From: Datisca glomerata
Lineage: Eukaryota > Streptophyta > Magnoliopsida > Cucurbitales > Datiscaceae
Direction: 5' to 3'
Length of the DNA stretch: 64,000 bases
Assembly (NCBI GenBank): GCA_003255025.1
Contig: QANY01011973.1
Coordinates: 178,920 to 242,919 of the forward strand
Made by a program: the position numbers and the translations under genes. The notes under the pieces are model-generated. The model had not been told where the DNA came from and ran no database searches. It saw nothing but the letters and a program-made list of their open reading frames with translations. Positions 49,276 through 61,662 of the stretch are shown here, piece after piece. Numbering within the stretch: the first letter of the stretch is position 1; the number at the start of each line of letters is the position of its first letter.

Positions 49276-52200
49276 GGTTCAACTTTGATGTCGTTACCGT
49301 AATGTAACTATAACCAATCCGGCCCATCAATCATACCGACATAGGATCAAAACGGCCTTCGTTACATCAATCGTAACTCAACCCATCAATGGTCACATAT
49401 ATCAATGCAACTGAATGACATGGATTATGAGGTGGATGTGTAGCATGGAAAATTCATGTAATGTGATCTTAACATGCCTATTTTGAACTGGTCCTCATAA
49501 AACCTTAGTGAGATCAAACCATACCCGAATTAGTGTGTGAATAAACCAAAACACTTTATTTCTGTAAAAAATAACCTTAGAATATCCATAAACCAAAATA
49601 ACTTAAAAATATGTTTATATCAAAAGAGCATCTAAAATAAAATACAAACTCTCACTAGAACTGAATATCCTTAGTTGATATGATACTCACGCGAGCAATG
49701 TGCTCATGAAACACCTTGGGTGGCAATTCCTTAGTAAGTGGATCTGTAATCATGGAGTTTGTTCTGATGTACTTTATAGACAACTGTCCACTCTGAACCC
49801 TTTCCTTAACAACCATGATCTGCAATTATCTATGCGCATTGACTTTGTCGAGCTCCTGTTATTATTAGAATAAAGTATTGGTGATTTATTGTCACAAATA
49901 ACTTTAGTGGTCTATTTATATTGTCTACTATGCGCAGCCCCGTGATAAAATTTCATAACCATATTCCATGATTGGGTGCCTCATAACATGCTATGAACTC
50001 TGTTGTCATGGTAAAAGAGGCTATGAGAGACTATTTAACACTCTTCGAAGAGATAACACCTCCAACAAGCAGAAAATTATAGCTTGACATCAATCTGACC
50101 CAACCTCTGATGCATGAGCATGTACTCTTTTGTTCTTTGTAAGTACTGCAAGACCCGTTTAGCTTCTTTTCAATGGTCTATGCCTGAATTACTTTAGTAT
50201 CTGTCCAACATCCCAATTACGTACCCAATATCCGGACATGTACAAACTTGAATACACATTAGACTCCCTACTACGAAGGCATATGTAATCTTATGTATTT
50301 CATTTTTCTCAAAATCATTTTTAGGGCACTGATTCAGACCAAACTTGTTTCCGTTAGCAACATGGGTATCACCTAGTTTACAGTATTGCATGTCATATCT
50401 TTTAAGGACCTTTTCGATATAATTCTTTTATAAAAATCCAAGAATACCTTAAAAATGATCTGGGTGTATTCAGATCTCTAATATAAAAAAAAGGCTTGAC
50501 CAAGATCTTTCATCTCAAAATTCTTAGCTAGAAATCTCTTAGTGTCGTGCAATAAGCCTAATCGTTGCTGGCGGGTAAGATGTCATCTACATATAAAACC
50601 AGAAAATATGGTTGCTCCCACAAAACTTATGATATATACAATCATCGACCAAATTCATCTTAAAACTAAACGAGGTGATTACCTCATGAAATTTGAAATT
50701 ACCTAATGAAATTTGAAATACCATTATCGAGATGTCTGCATGAGTTCATAGATGAATTTCTTAAGTTTACAAACCATATTCTTTGGGTCTCGTGAAATAA
50801 AGTTTTCTGGTTGCACTGTATAGATCGTCTCTTCAATGTCACCATTGAGAAACACCATCTTTACATCTATCTGATGCAGCTCAAGATTGAAATGCGTCAC
50901 CAATGCCATTATAATCCTGAAATAGTCTTTTGTAGAAACTGAGGGAAAGTCTCTTTATAGTCAATGCCTTCTTTCTGTGTAAAGCCATTTGCGATAAGGC
51001 GAGCCTTGTATCCTTCCACATTACCTTTTGAATTCATCTTGGTCTTAAAAATCCATTTGCAATCAATAGGTTTCGTACCTTCTGGTAATGTGACAAGATC
51101 TCACATATCATTTTCCTTCATGGACTTAATCTCCTCATTAATGTTATCCATCCACTTCTGAGAGCTAGAACTTTTTATGGCTTGATAGAAGTTGATCGGG
51201 TCATCTTCCATCACACCAATGTCAACGTCATGCTCTTGGAGGAAAACAATGTAATCATATGAAACTGCACTTCTCCTTTATCTAATGGATCTCCTTAATG
51301 GCATAGGTTCTTGAGGAGCTAGAGTTTTTTCTTCCGGAATAATCTCTTGAAATGGGAGGTTCTCCGATATTGTATTGATGTGTTATGTCATGAGCAATGT
51401 CAGGGACGTAGTTCTGATCAATGCTAATACTCAACATAGTCTTCATGAAAGACAAAATCTCAAACCATATCTCCCCCCGCAAACTCGGCATCCTCAAAGA
51501 ACCGGACATTTTCTGTCTAAAAAATCCACCAAGTTATGGGATCATAAAACTTATACCCCGTGGATCTTTCACAGTATCCAACAAAATAGCAACTCACCGT
51601 CCGTAATTCCAATTTCTTTTCATTAGGCCTATAAGGTTTTGCCTCAACAGGACATCCCTAAACGTGTAAATGATTTAGACTATGTTCCTTTAGTTGGAAC
51701 TCTGTTAATGATATATGTTGTATCCTTAAGTGCTTCACTCCAGAGTGATTCTCTGGTAAGCTAGAATGACTAATCATACTCATGACCATGTCTTTAAGCG
51801 TTATGTTTCATCTTTTAGCAATATCATTCATAGTGGGCGAACCCGACATAGTGTACTGTGGGACAATATCGTATTCCTCTAGGAATTTAGTAAACGGTCT
51901 TAGACGTTTTTCACCTGAACCATCATATCTGCCATAGTACTAAGCACCACGGTCAGATCTGACGCTTTTATTCGTTTTGTTGAGTTGATTCTCAAGTTCA
52001 TCCTTAAAGTTTTTTAGCATGTCCAATGACTGTAACTTTTCATGAATGAGATATATGTGGTCATATCTAGAATAATCGTCTATGAACGTTATAAATATTT
52101 TCGAACATTCTAAGCAACCGAAGAGAATGACCCACAAATATTCATATGAATAAGTTCTAAGACGTTCTAAGTCCGGTTGGCTTCAAATCTCATTTTATCG

Positions 52201-52982
52201 ATTTGTTGACACTTTATGCAATTAACACAAACGTCAAAATCTGTGAAATACAAGGGACCGAGAATTTCATCTAATATAAGTATTTCTATTCTCCATCTGG
52301 AGATATGACCTACTCTATTGTGCCACAATGTAGCTGAATTCTCATTGATTAATTTTGTTTTAGTACCTCGTGTACTTACTTATAGGATTCCTTAATTGAA
52401 GCGATTGTATCAAGTAAATAAAGATTATCCTAACCTGATAAATGACTGGAACCAACCAAATTTGAATCACGAAATAAATCAAAGTTTTTTCATCTCCAAA
52501 TGAACAAACATAACTAACTTTGTCCAAAATAGAGACAAAAATCAAATTCTATCTAAAAGATGGTACTATAAATGTTTTATTATGATTCAAATAAAATCCA
52601 ATATTTAACAATAATCTAAATACCCTTATTACTTCAATTTCAACCATATTGCCATTGCCCACAAAGATGTATTTTTCAACATCACTTGGTACTCGGCAAG
52701 TGAAGCAATCCTGTATAAACACACTGATTTGAGTTGTTGCACCGGAATCTATCCACCACCTGTGTCTGGTAACCAAACTTATATTAACCTCAGAACAAAC
52801 CAAATTAACAAGCTTACCAAATGTGATGATTGGTGTATTGCTTCTTCTTGTACCCTTCAGTTCCACAGAAGCAGTAACTAGTATCTTCTGAGTCAACCAG
52901 TTTCTTTTGTTATTTCTTGTGTGATGTTGTATATGCAGCTTCCTTATTCTTCTTCATAATCTTTCCCTTGACCTTACCCTTA
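49276..52982 (-). pseudogene. copia pol remnant of element C
   Basis: Minus strand, from right to left. Gag tail with KVKGKIMKKNKEAAYTT (about 52980-52925). Protease 52896-52549 (WWIDSGATTQISVF). Integrase 52137-51940 (FITFIDDYSRYDHIYLI, ending SVRSDRGA). Reverse transcriptase 50909-50724 (LHQIDVKMVFLNGD, then MVCKLKKFIYELMQ). RT to RNase H linker 50391-50194 (FGLNQCPKNDFEKNEI, then VVGSLMCIQVCTCPDIGYV). RNase H and C-terminus to about 49680 (LTKELPPKVFHEHIARV). Many stops; the catalytic YVDD region is degraded. Confidence 0.85.
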
Positions 52983-55900
52983 GGGTTTATTTGGTACGGG
53001 TTAAATAAGAATGTTGAGAAAGTTAAGTTGCTGCGAAAATTTAAGTGGTAAAGTTAGATGATAAGATATTAAGGGTATCATGTTTGGTAACGCATGGTTA
53101 AGTGAAAAAAGTTATTGGAAAGAATGATTTTCTTGTTTGGTATGTAGAATACTCGGGTAAAGTTGTGTGGAAGAGTTTGATAAAATTGTTGAGAAAATTA
53201 TATAAATTATATTAAAGTAATAAAATTATTTATTATTTATAGTTTTTTATCAACTTTTAATTTGTTGTAACTAATTATTTATAGATTCTAATACACATTA
53301 CGTCTTACATATATTATTTTACACACTAATTAATTAACTATTTTATTAACCCATCAATAAAATTAAATCAATTATTTTTATCGTACTACGCCAAAACTAA
53401 AATAATTTTCTGACTTACACCGTACAAATAAATTCAATGACAAATTGTTCAAAATTACATAGCAAAATTGTATATAGATTCTCTATTAGCAACTACTCAA
53501 AAATCTTAATAATTCGTACGGCGTTTGACTAAATTTTCTCTGATATCGTAAATTAATTATCATACAAGTTTTCTCTTTTATATATAAAAATAAATCTGAT
53601 ATAAATAACCGTTATTTATATTAACACATTAAAATATTTAATAATACATGACAGTTTCTCGTTACATGTACTTTTTTTAGTAGATATGTATACAATAGTT
53701 ATCAATATCATTCCGCTCCGGCAGAAACGGATAAAATATTTTAGCTCTACCACATGAACAAAACAGAACAATGATATAACTTTTTTATATTTTGGTAAAA
53801 TACAATCTAAAACTGAATATAAATGATTGAGTGACACCCCTCATTCATGGTTTCGTCCCAAGAGTCCGGTCCTCCACACAAAAATTGAGACGTGATAAAT
53901 AATCCAATTATATTCTCCTTTATAAATTTAATAATTTTTAAATATTGATAGTTCATAATTAATATTTATTTTAGGGAAGAAACTAATTTTAATTTCAAAA
54001 AAATAGTTGATATTATTAACATATATTCTAATAATTTAGATTTTATATTTTGTATATATGAAGAGTTTATCTATCTTTAATTCAAACTTAGTATTTTATT
54101 TCATTCGTTTCAATTAATGAGCTTATCCTAATCACACGAGACGACCCCAAGACGAGTTGGCGGGTGCGTCAGAAGGGATGAAAAAATCTCAAAAATCAGT
54201 ATCAGGATCGTTTCGGTTCTACCAGGATTGAGCTATTTTACGACACTTTTGTGAGGCTTCGGTATTGAAGAAAATAAAATATCAAAATCAGGTAGGAATC
54301 ATTGAAACAAATAATGGTATTTTTATAGAGATTTTGGAAAGTAAAAATTATTTTGAAAAATGTGTAGATGTGTTGTAAGATGAGAAAGTTATTTGATAAA
54401 GTAGATTTTGTAAGAGAGTGGTAGGAAAATTAATGTGATATTGTTATTTTATAAGACTAAATAACTTTACAATGACAAATAAGAATGCTTGTAACAAGCA
54501 TGAGAAAGTGTTGGAAAATAAGTTTACCACAAACTTTATATTGATCATCGCGGCGCGTGCACGGTGGAAGCGGGAAAACGCATAGCCTTTTAAAAAAATT
54601 AAACTTTTAAATCTTTAAATAAAACAAAACTTGCGGAACGCCACGATAACCGAATAAATTTTTTTATTGAAAACTCTTTTTCAATCAGTCAGGATCCATT
54701 ATATATTTATAAGTTAAATCTACAACATACAAAGTTAGGAATCATATACCTCTTGTAGTCTATATCAAGTGTCCTTACAAACCCGATCATCCTCCATTCC
54801 CACGAAATCGTTCCAATGATCAGTAGACTCAGAGATCCACACCAAGATCTTCCAAGTCAATTCTCAACGCACTAGGACGTGTGTGAGCACATAAAATATT
54901 ACGAGACATTTTTTCTATCTCTAGATATTCTCAACACATCAGACCTAGAGATTTACTGAGAATGGCTTTAGTGAGACGATTCTCTAAAAGAACGTGTGAT
55001 TAGTCTTTTAAAGATTTGATTAACGTTTAATTACAGGTAAAAATCTCTCTGACACCAATTATGTTCTCAATTTTAACTCTTGATTGATGAACTGATGATC
55101 TGATCAACTTATTATCTCATCTTCTTTCAACAACTTAAGCCATTAGAATAACATTTGTATATATTCTAGATAATGGCATATCAGATTTTTAGGGATAAAC
55201 TGAAATAATATTTAACTGTAAAATTATCAATTGCAGCTAGACCCACCGCAATTGTGCACAACTGTAGTGCCGTAAGCTAGCACAGTGCCTCACAGCACCA
55301 CTATAATGCCCTATAGCACTACAATGTTGCGCACTCACTACTGTAGTCTCACGTGACACCAGTAGTCCATGTCAATTTTAAATACACTATTAGTGATTGA
55401 CACGTGGTAATTATTGGTTACTAAATATTTATTTTAATTAGATAATTATCTAGATATCACTTAATTCAAAAATTAACATATCTGATTAACCCTATCAACT
55501 AACTTATATGCTATTTTACAAATAACAGATTTAGTTGATTTAAATTATTATATAATAATAATTAGATGATCTAATTTCATAAATTATATATCCTGTCTCA
55601 TTTATCGATAATAAAGATCGATAATTATTTATATATACAATTTCAAAAAATTATATTTAAATAAATAAATAGTTCAATTAAATAATTTTTAATTAATTAA
55701 TCATAGATAATTATCTCATAATTATGTACTTGCCCCAGAATAAAATTTCATTTTGTAAGTCAGTCATTTTCCCATGTCCTAAAATGCTCACACCCTAGAC
55801 AACGTAGTATAGAGGTGACTTGGATACCATTGACCTATAATTCTAAACTTCAATAAATCAGATTATTAATTAAACTCTTTAATTAAATAATCTTATTTAT

Positions 55901-56810
55901 TAATTCCATTATTATTCTACTATAAATATGGAATTGCACTCTTAGAGATTATATAATGTATTTACAGAGTATTCTCATGTGGTTCACTGACATAATCATT
56001 TCATGTAGTCATGTCCTCCAATTGTTGGTTCGTAAATTAGAACTGGTCAAAATTACCATTTTACCCTTCTAATTACCTCTTGATCCTTAAGTACCATTAA
56101 TCCACTGATGAACGGCTAAGCTCAATAACCGTTCAGTTCCATAACTAACACTTAAGGGAACCGATATACGATCCGTTAGGAAATCTTAGATTTCAAATCT
56201 TGTAAGATCATGTCCCTAGCCATCCACATCACTGAATCTCCAAAACAAAAAGTTACTAGCCTGATTAACAAACAAATCTCAATGAGTGAATCAAAAGATC
56301 CAGTAGGCATGCATAGGATTTTATGACTACTCAGGATTCAGACTGATCTACATATGATCATCGAATTCATGTGTATTAAATCTTTATGATAAACGGCACG
56401 TTAATAAAGATATTAATTCATATCGGTCCTGTCATATATAATCTTATTATATAAAATATTTTCACTAAGATGTCTATCTATATCAATGATCTGGATCTAG
56501 ATCACACACATTCATAATGCTTAGTGAACCGTACTAGCAATCATTCATTAAAGATTTCATACTTTAATATATTGCTGATAATTTTATTCATTATCTATTA
56601 TTTTAATTCTCTCGTACTAATACAATATCATAGTCTCATTAATGAATATGAAATTTTTATATATTTATATAAATTATTCAACAATAATTTAAGAAAATAT
56701 ATAAGAAAAATGTAATCCTCTTTAAATTTCATATCAAAATGTCAATATACATGCTTTGAGGGCCTAAGCTCCAACACTGATTACGCAGAAAGTCAAATAT
56801 AAACGGCCCC
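52983..56810. mobile_element. PIF/Harbinger-like non-autonomous DNA element in the gag of C, itself split by an LTR
   Basis: Right end reverse-complemented GGGGCCGTTTATATTTGAC, left end GGGTTTATTTGGTACGGG, flanked on both sides by tta (52980-52982 and 56811-56813), the 3-bp TWA target expected of PIF/Harbinger elements. Without the inserted LTR the element is about 1.56 kb (52983-54508 plus 56777-56810). No transposase was seen. Gag of element C continues on both sides, which fixes the insertion. Confidence 0.65.
54509..56776 (-). repeat. Solo LTR of the element B family
   Basis: About 2.27 kb, starting TGTTGGAGCTTAGGCC at 56776 on the minus strand and ending ...TTTTCCAACA at 54509. It aligns with both LTRs of element B, for example gttcactaagcattatgaat and tgaatcctgagta at 37310 and 37510. 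No internal retrotransposon sequence accompanies it, so it looks like a solo LTR left by recombination. Flanking 5-mers (gaaag, ctgat) do not match, so the left edge is uncertain by about 30 bases. Confidence 0.8.
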
Positions 56811-56813
56811 TTA

Positions 56814-57400
56814 GAGGTTGAGGCCAGGTAAGTACTCTCTATCTTATCATGCTTCACCATTTCCTCTTCCTAAACACAGAGTGAGATGAGCTCGTTCAGA
56901 GACCAAGTCTCTATTTCTGACGGTTGTAGCTCACCTTAAATTGGCTAAAATGTGCTAGAAGGACTATCAGAACCATATGCACAAGCGACCCCTCAGAGAG
57001 TTCGAACCTAACTGCTGCCAACCTGGAAACAAGATGATACATTTTCATGATATATTCCCCGGAAGGACGAACCTCTTTTCAATATCCATAAAGAAATTCT
57101 TAGTTGTAGTTATCTTTTCAGATAAAGTGCCCATAGATGCTTCTGGAATGACATTCTTTATGATTAGAATACACATGTGATTTGATTTCTCCCACATTTC
57201 CATATCCTTCTTTTCCTCAAAGGTACTCTTATCCATAAGAGTGAAGGGGAATCAGTCCCTAATGCGAGATCAAGATCCATAACTCCAAAAACTATTAAGA
57301 GATTAACTTTTTAGGACCTGAAGTTTGAGTCATTTAATACTTTATTTACTTGATGTTCATTAGTTTGAGTAATAACTTGCTAGAAAACAATTAACCAACC
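56814..57400 (-). pseudogene. copia gag remnant of element C
   Basis: Minus strand; TMDLDLALGTDSPSLL at about 57290-57245 leads into 57236-57045 (MEMWEKSNHMCILIIKNVIP, then TTTKNFFMDIEKRF), a UBN2/retrotran-gag pattern. It continues with stops to about 56815 (KHDKIESTYLASTS), where the PIF-like element begins. It is the same gene as the gag tail at about 52925-52980. Confidence 0.75.
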
Positions 57401-58409
57401 TACAAGCTCACATAAATCTCAAATAGCAATAATAAATTCAAACAAAAGTAAACTCCATCTAAAGATACCAGACACTCCATTAATATTTTGATTTTGACCA
57501 AAATTATTAATCTGTAAGTGATGCCTCGATGTAGTAATCAAATACTGATTGTAAATAATACATCGAACAAGAAACCTTCATTTGGGCTGATTTATTGTTT
57601 ACATGTAAAACTGAATATTCATAACGTATTTATTATCACAGAAGTACGTGTAATTCTGTCAAATATTTACCTTCATTTTGACCGATAAATATTCACATAA
57701 GTTACACACATAACCTTTTATATTTTAAGATAAAATTACTTTTCACAAGAGATGTCACTTTGACGACATATTACTTCAATTAATTCATCTCAAAATATAT
57801 ATAGCATACACATGTTCAAATTTAAAATTGTACCATAATTAAACATTAAATTATTGATAAATAATTAATTTTTACAATCCTTAAAAAATTTGTTTTGAAA
57901 TTATTTTAATCAAGCAATCGTAAAATCAAATCAATTTAGTAAATCATCCTTAAAATTAATTTAATAAAACAATAAAATAATTTTTTTTATTTATTTAAAA
58001 ATATGAGGGCTGAGGTTTTAATGGGTGTGCAGCCTTCCAAAAAAAAAGAGGGCTTGGAAATCCCAGCCCTTCCTTAATGGCTGTAGGCGAAACCCCGTAG
58101 CTTGTCCTTCTGTTCATGGGCCATGGACTGACCTGTGAACATGTCAAACCCTACAGTGAAAATCCTAGGGTTTTCATCTTATAAGGGACTGGCGGACGGC
58201 CATGACAGTCCTTGTTGTCGCGTTCAGATGGCTGTGGTGTTCCTGACGACTGTGACTCTGCCATTTACCGAGGTCAAGGCCGCGACCTTCCTTAGTAGTC
58301 GCGGCCTTGGCAACGGCTTTTCCCAACAGCTGCGGCCAAGGGCGTGACTTTCTGTTACAGACATGGCCAGGGCCGTGACTTTTCTCCCTACAGTCGCGGC
58401 TTTCTTAGC
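57401..58409 (-). other. Leader region of element C with a GC-rich patch
   Basis: Between gag and the 5' LTR. The left part is AT-rich and non-coding. At 58080-58400 it becomes GC-rich, with repeated motifs in both orientations (gtcgcggcc, ggccgcgacc, ggccgtgactt). The 70-codon frame at 58135-58347 shows no known motif. Confidence 0.45.
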
Positions 58410-58572
58410 TTAAAGTCCGTATATATCAAAAGGTTCACATCCTATCTGATACATTAAAATCTAAAATACCAAAATCTTAGTTGATCACTTTTATTTGAGT
58501 TTAAGTTTATTTGACAGTTTGTAACATATAATCATTTACATATAAGTTCAACGTTGGATTAAGGATCCAACA
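58410..58572 (-). repeat. 5' LTR fragment of element C
   Basis: About 160 bp matching 49095-49266, including the inverted TTGGAT/ATCCAA start. The remainder of the LTR is replaced by unrelated sequence. Confidence 0.75.
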
Positions 58573-58596
58573 CCACAATCCTCTATTATAGAGTGA

Positions 58597-59375
58597 ATAA
58601 CTTAGCTGAAAACAAATATGCCAAACTATCGACGGAGCTCTATTGAGTCCCTTGTCTGATTTCACTAAAAAAGATGAAATCCCAATTGAATTGAATGTTT
58701 ATTTTCCATGTCATGATCCAATAACTTAATACAATAACTTAAATGTTTTAAGTTGTTATTCAAGAGGTAAAGGGTTGTGGCTGTGATGTCACGCGAATGT
58801 AGTTATCGGTGCGATCTAGTCTCAATAAACGCTAAACATAACATGGAAATGCAGAGGTTAGGATTTGAAGGGTGAGGACAAGAAACTTGAGAGTCAAGAC
58901 TACCTGCAGAAAATGACAAAATGCTCGTAGGATGAGAAATTGAAAGAGAATTCTCCAAATCTAATGAGGTTGTGAATCCTAAAAAATGAGGGAGAATGCC
59001 TCTATTGATAAAAAACTTTCAGACGGGGTCTACTCCAACTAATTTCTTAACTAGTTGGTAGTGGATCTTATGTAATGACACTTCAACAAGCTCTCTAAGG
59101 TGGCAACGTCCATTCATCGCTGATTATAATCATCACCACATTGGCTAGGGTATATATTGAAGATTCTCATGAACGCTATCTTTCACATTGCGCCAGATGA
59201 ATGATGCATATCTTGTCGACATGACGCATCAACTTATAACATTTAAGTTATTTATCATGACACGAAAAATAAAAGTTCAATTCAATTGGGATCACATTTT
59301 TTTTAATATGAAATCAGACAAGGGACTCAATAGGGCTCGTTTGCCATTTGGCATCTTTATTTTGAACTAAGTTAT
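58597..59375. mobile_element. Inverted-repeat (foldback/MITE-like) element
   Basis: Arms at 58597-58755 and 59230-59375 are reverse complements with scattered differences. Shared blocks are ttgagtcccttgtctgattt, atcccaattgaattgaa, gtgtcatgat/atgtcatgat and aacttaaatgtt. The spacer (about 475 bp) is non-coding. The element begins 24 bases right of the end of element C. Confidence 0.75.
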
Positions 59376-59579
59376 CTGGAGCTCTTCTTTGAGGTCATGG
59401 ATGCACCACATCGACGAGATATGTAATATTCATTTGAGACCTCTCTTAATGAATGTCTTAACAACTAAATCTCTTCTCAAAATGGAAAAATGACACATCC
59501 ACGACCCTCAAAAAGACCATCTTGGTGAAATAATGTCCTTTTTTCGCTAGCACTGTGTTTTTAGAGCGTAGTTCTCCAA

Positions 59580-59715
59580 TTAAGTTTCGGGGCCCTGCAG
59601 AGACTCGATAAATCCACAGAGCCATGAGGCAGCGTGCGTCCCTTAGTTCGAACCCGCGATCTTAGGAAGCAAACCCCCATACCTACGTGACCATATGCAC
59701 TGCCACCCTCGTGGT
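59580..59715 (-). mobile_element. tRNA-derived SINE-like sequence (copy 2)
   Basis: On the minus strand: a box-A-like ggtggcagtgcatatgg near 59710-59694, then gtatgggggtttgcttcc, then box B gggttcgaactaaggg near 59656-59641. This block order matches the plus-strand copy at 6385-6550. A functional tRNA gene is unlikely because acceptor and anticodon arms do not pair. Confidence 0.45.
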
Positions 59716-60741
59716 TAAGAATTTCCGTTGAATACAAAGTAACCTCGCTTCAAAGTCCAATTCTACCAGACCACAATTCATAGAAATATTCCAAGGGAAG
59801 GGATCCATTTAAGCTTTATCACCTGACTTAATGGTTAGAAAGGTATGGACATATAAATCTAAAGAATACAAAATACAATTACATAGGTCAATCATACTTA
59901 AATGGTCTAGATCTGTAGAACACATAGACAAAAAAATGTTCTTGTGATGTTTCTTTTTTCATAGTCACATTTTGACCATTTATTTTTTACAAGAGGACTC
60001 AAATGAAGTACTTTCATATTCAACCAAACAAGAGGAATTGAGATTCTCTGCCGTTGGACCAACGACAGAGGGGGCAGTTCCATGATTATAGACCGCCGAT
60101 TAGATATGGATGATCCGAATCGCATGAATTTTTACTTGAAAAAAAAATGAAAAATTTATTTATTTTTTACATTTGATCTCGACCGTCCGAATCTTTTTGG
60201 AAGGCTGAGATCTAACTTCCCTTTGCATTGGGATCCAACTGCATAGGATCCCGATCGAAACAAGTGAGGAACCATTCATTTTTTTGCGGTTTTGGACAAA
60301 CTGATTAACATTCTGTTTATAGTAAAACACCAATGAGAGGAAGGATTCATTTTGAGGAAGTTTTCTTCAAACCCCCTTTGCTCACCTTCTCACAGCCTGG
60401 TGCTTTAGACTTTTTCTTCATTGCAAAATAACTTCTTTTCAACATAACCAACTTCCCTTCTAGTTTGTAGTTTGGCTTTCTTTTAATCCTTCCCCGTCGT
60501 CGTCAATCCTGCCGATATCGACCATAAAAGTGGGTACCGGCCATTTTTTTCTGATCAAATCTTGTGCAAGGTAAGCACTAGAATTGTAATTTATTCACGT
60601 TGGGAAGAAATGTCAGCCTTGAAATAACATTTCTGGTCAATAAGAGAAATTAATGAGTAAGAAAATGAAAGCAGAATTACCCTTATTTTAATTTGGCCAA
60701 ATCTAACGGATTTGAATCAAATTTCATAAGAAGAAAACAAA
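59716..60741. other. Intergenic region 5' of the DUF868 gene
   Basis: No supported gene; frame 59907-60125 (minus) has no motif. A stretch at 60130-60270 has the paired segments gatctcgaccgtccgaatc and gatctaacttcc. The last few hundred bases should contain the promoter and 5' UTR of the gene starting at 60742, but no clear TATA box was found. Confidence 0.45.
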
Positions 60742-61662
60742 ATGTTTCATCGTCCATTGAGAGCTCAATCACTGACAAACCCACCACCTTTAGCTGAGAA
60801 GATAACAGAAGACCCAATCACAAACAAAACTGCTCAAAGCACAGCCACCTCTGTCTACCAAGCCAATATCGCCGGCTATTGGCGCAACGTCACCGTCCTA
60901 TGGTCCAAAAACATCATAAATCATTCTCTTACCATTACAGTTCATAGCTTAGAAGGCGAGTTTCAGTGCAATTGCAAAATTGATCTAAAGCCTTGGCATT
61001 TCTGGACCAGAAAAGGATTCAAATCCTTTGAGGTTGATGGGAATCAAGTGGATGTCTATTGGGATTTCCGAGCCGCCAAGTTCGTTACCGGCCCTGAACC
61101 CTACTCGGATTTCTACGTGGCCTTAATCTCCGACGAGGAGGTCGTGTTGTTGCTCGGAGACTACAAGAAAAAGGCGTATAAGCGAACGAAATCGAGACCT
61201 GCTTTAGTTGAGGCGATTTTAATCTACAAGAAGGAAAACGTGTTCGCCAAGAAATGTTTCACCACGACAGCGAAGTTCGACGAGAGACGGAAACAACATG
61301 ATATAATCGTAGAGAGTTCAACGTCTGGGATTGAACCGGAAATGTGGATTAGCATAGATGGGATTGTGGTGATTCATGTTAATAACTTGCAATGGAAGTT
61401 CAGGGGGAACCAGACTGTTTCTGTGAGTAACCAACCGGTTCAAGTATTTTGGGATGTGCATGATTGGTTGTTTAACAGCCCCGGGACGGGGCACGGTTTG
61501 TTTATATTTAAACCTGGGGCACCGGAGTCGGAGAGTGATAGAGAGGGCAGCCACCGTGAGGGTGGTGGTGAAAATGATGAAGGTAGCTTATATTATTCAA
61601 CTAGGAGTAACTTGTCACCTTCTGATTTTTGCCTCTTTCTTTATGCTTGGAAGATTGAGTGA
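60742..61662 (+). CDS. DUF868 family protein (single exon, complete)
   Basis: An intact 306-aa single-exon gene. It matches the plant-specific DUF868 family by its pattern: an N-terminal TSVYQANIAGYWRNVTVLWS, then FEVDGNQVDVYWDFRAAKF, then SDFYVALISDEEVVLLLGDY with KKKAYKRTKSRP, and in the second half ISIDGIVVIHVNNLQWKFRG and VQVFWDVHDWLF. The length is normal. There is no signal peptide or membrane segment. An acidic Ser/Glu/Gly-rich low-complexity stretch sits near residues 258-280, and the end is FCLFLYAWKIE. The biochemical role of DUF868 is not established. The start at 60742 gives the usual short N-terminal extension. Confidence 0.92.
   Translation: MFHRPLRAQSLTNPPPLAEKITEDPITNKTAQSTATSVYQANIAGYWRNVTVLWSKNIINHSLTITVHSLEGEFQCNCKIDLKPWHFWTRKGFKSFEVDGNQVDVYWDFRAAKFVTGPEPYSDFYVALISDEEVVLLLGDYKKKAYKRTKSRPALVEAILIYKKENVFAKKCFTTTAKFDERRKQHDIIVESSTSGIEPEMWISIDGIVVIHVNNLQWKFRGNQTVSVSNQPVQVFWDVHDWLFNSPGTGHGLFIFKPGAPESESDREGSHREGGGENDEGSLYYSTRSNLSPSDFCLFLYAWKIE

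Larger units (their letters stand above)
47713..58572 (-). mobile_element. Ty1/copia retrotransposon C (minus strand), with nested insertions
   Basis: Minus-strand copia element. Its 5' end is at 58572 (TGTTGGATCCTTAATCCAAC) and its 3' LTR starts at 49266 after the polypurine tract GTGGGAGAT (49267-49275). Coding order on the minus strand is gag (57 kb), protease, integrase, reverse transcriptase and RNase H (50 kb). A PIF/Harbinger-like element (52983-56810) splits gag, and a solo LTR splits that element. The left edge (about 47710) abuts element A and is uncertain. Confidence 0.8.

Noticed and set aside
59580..59715. A functional tRNA gene
   Set aside because: Box A and box B are present, but acceptor and anticodon stems do not pair, so a SINE is the better reading.
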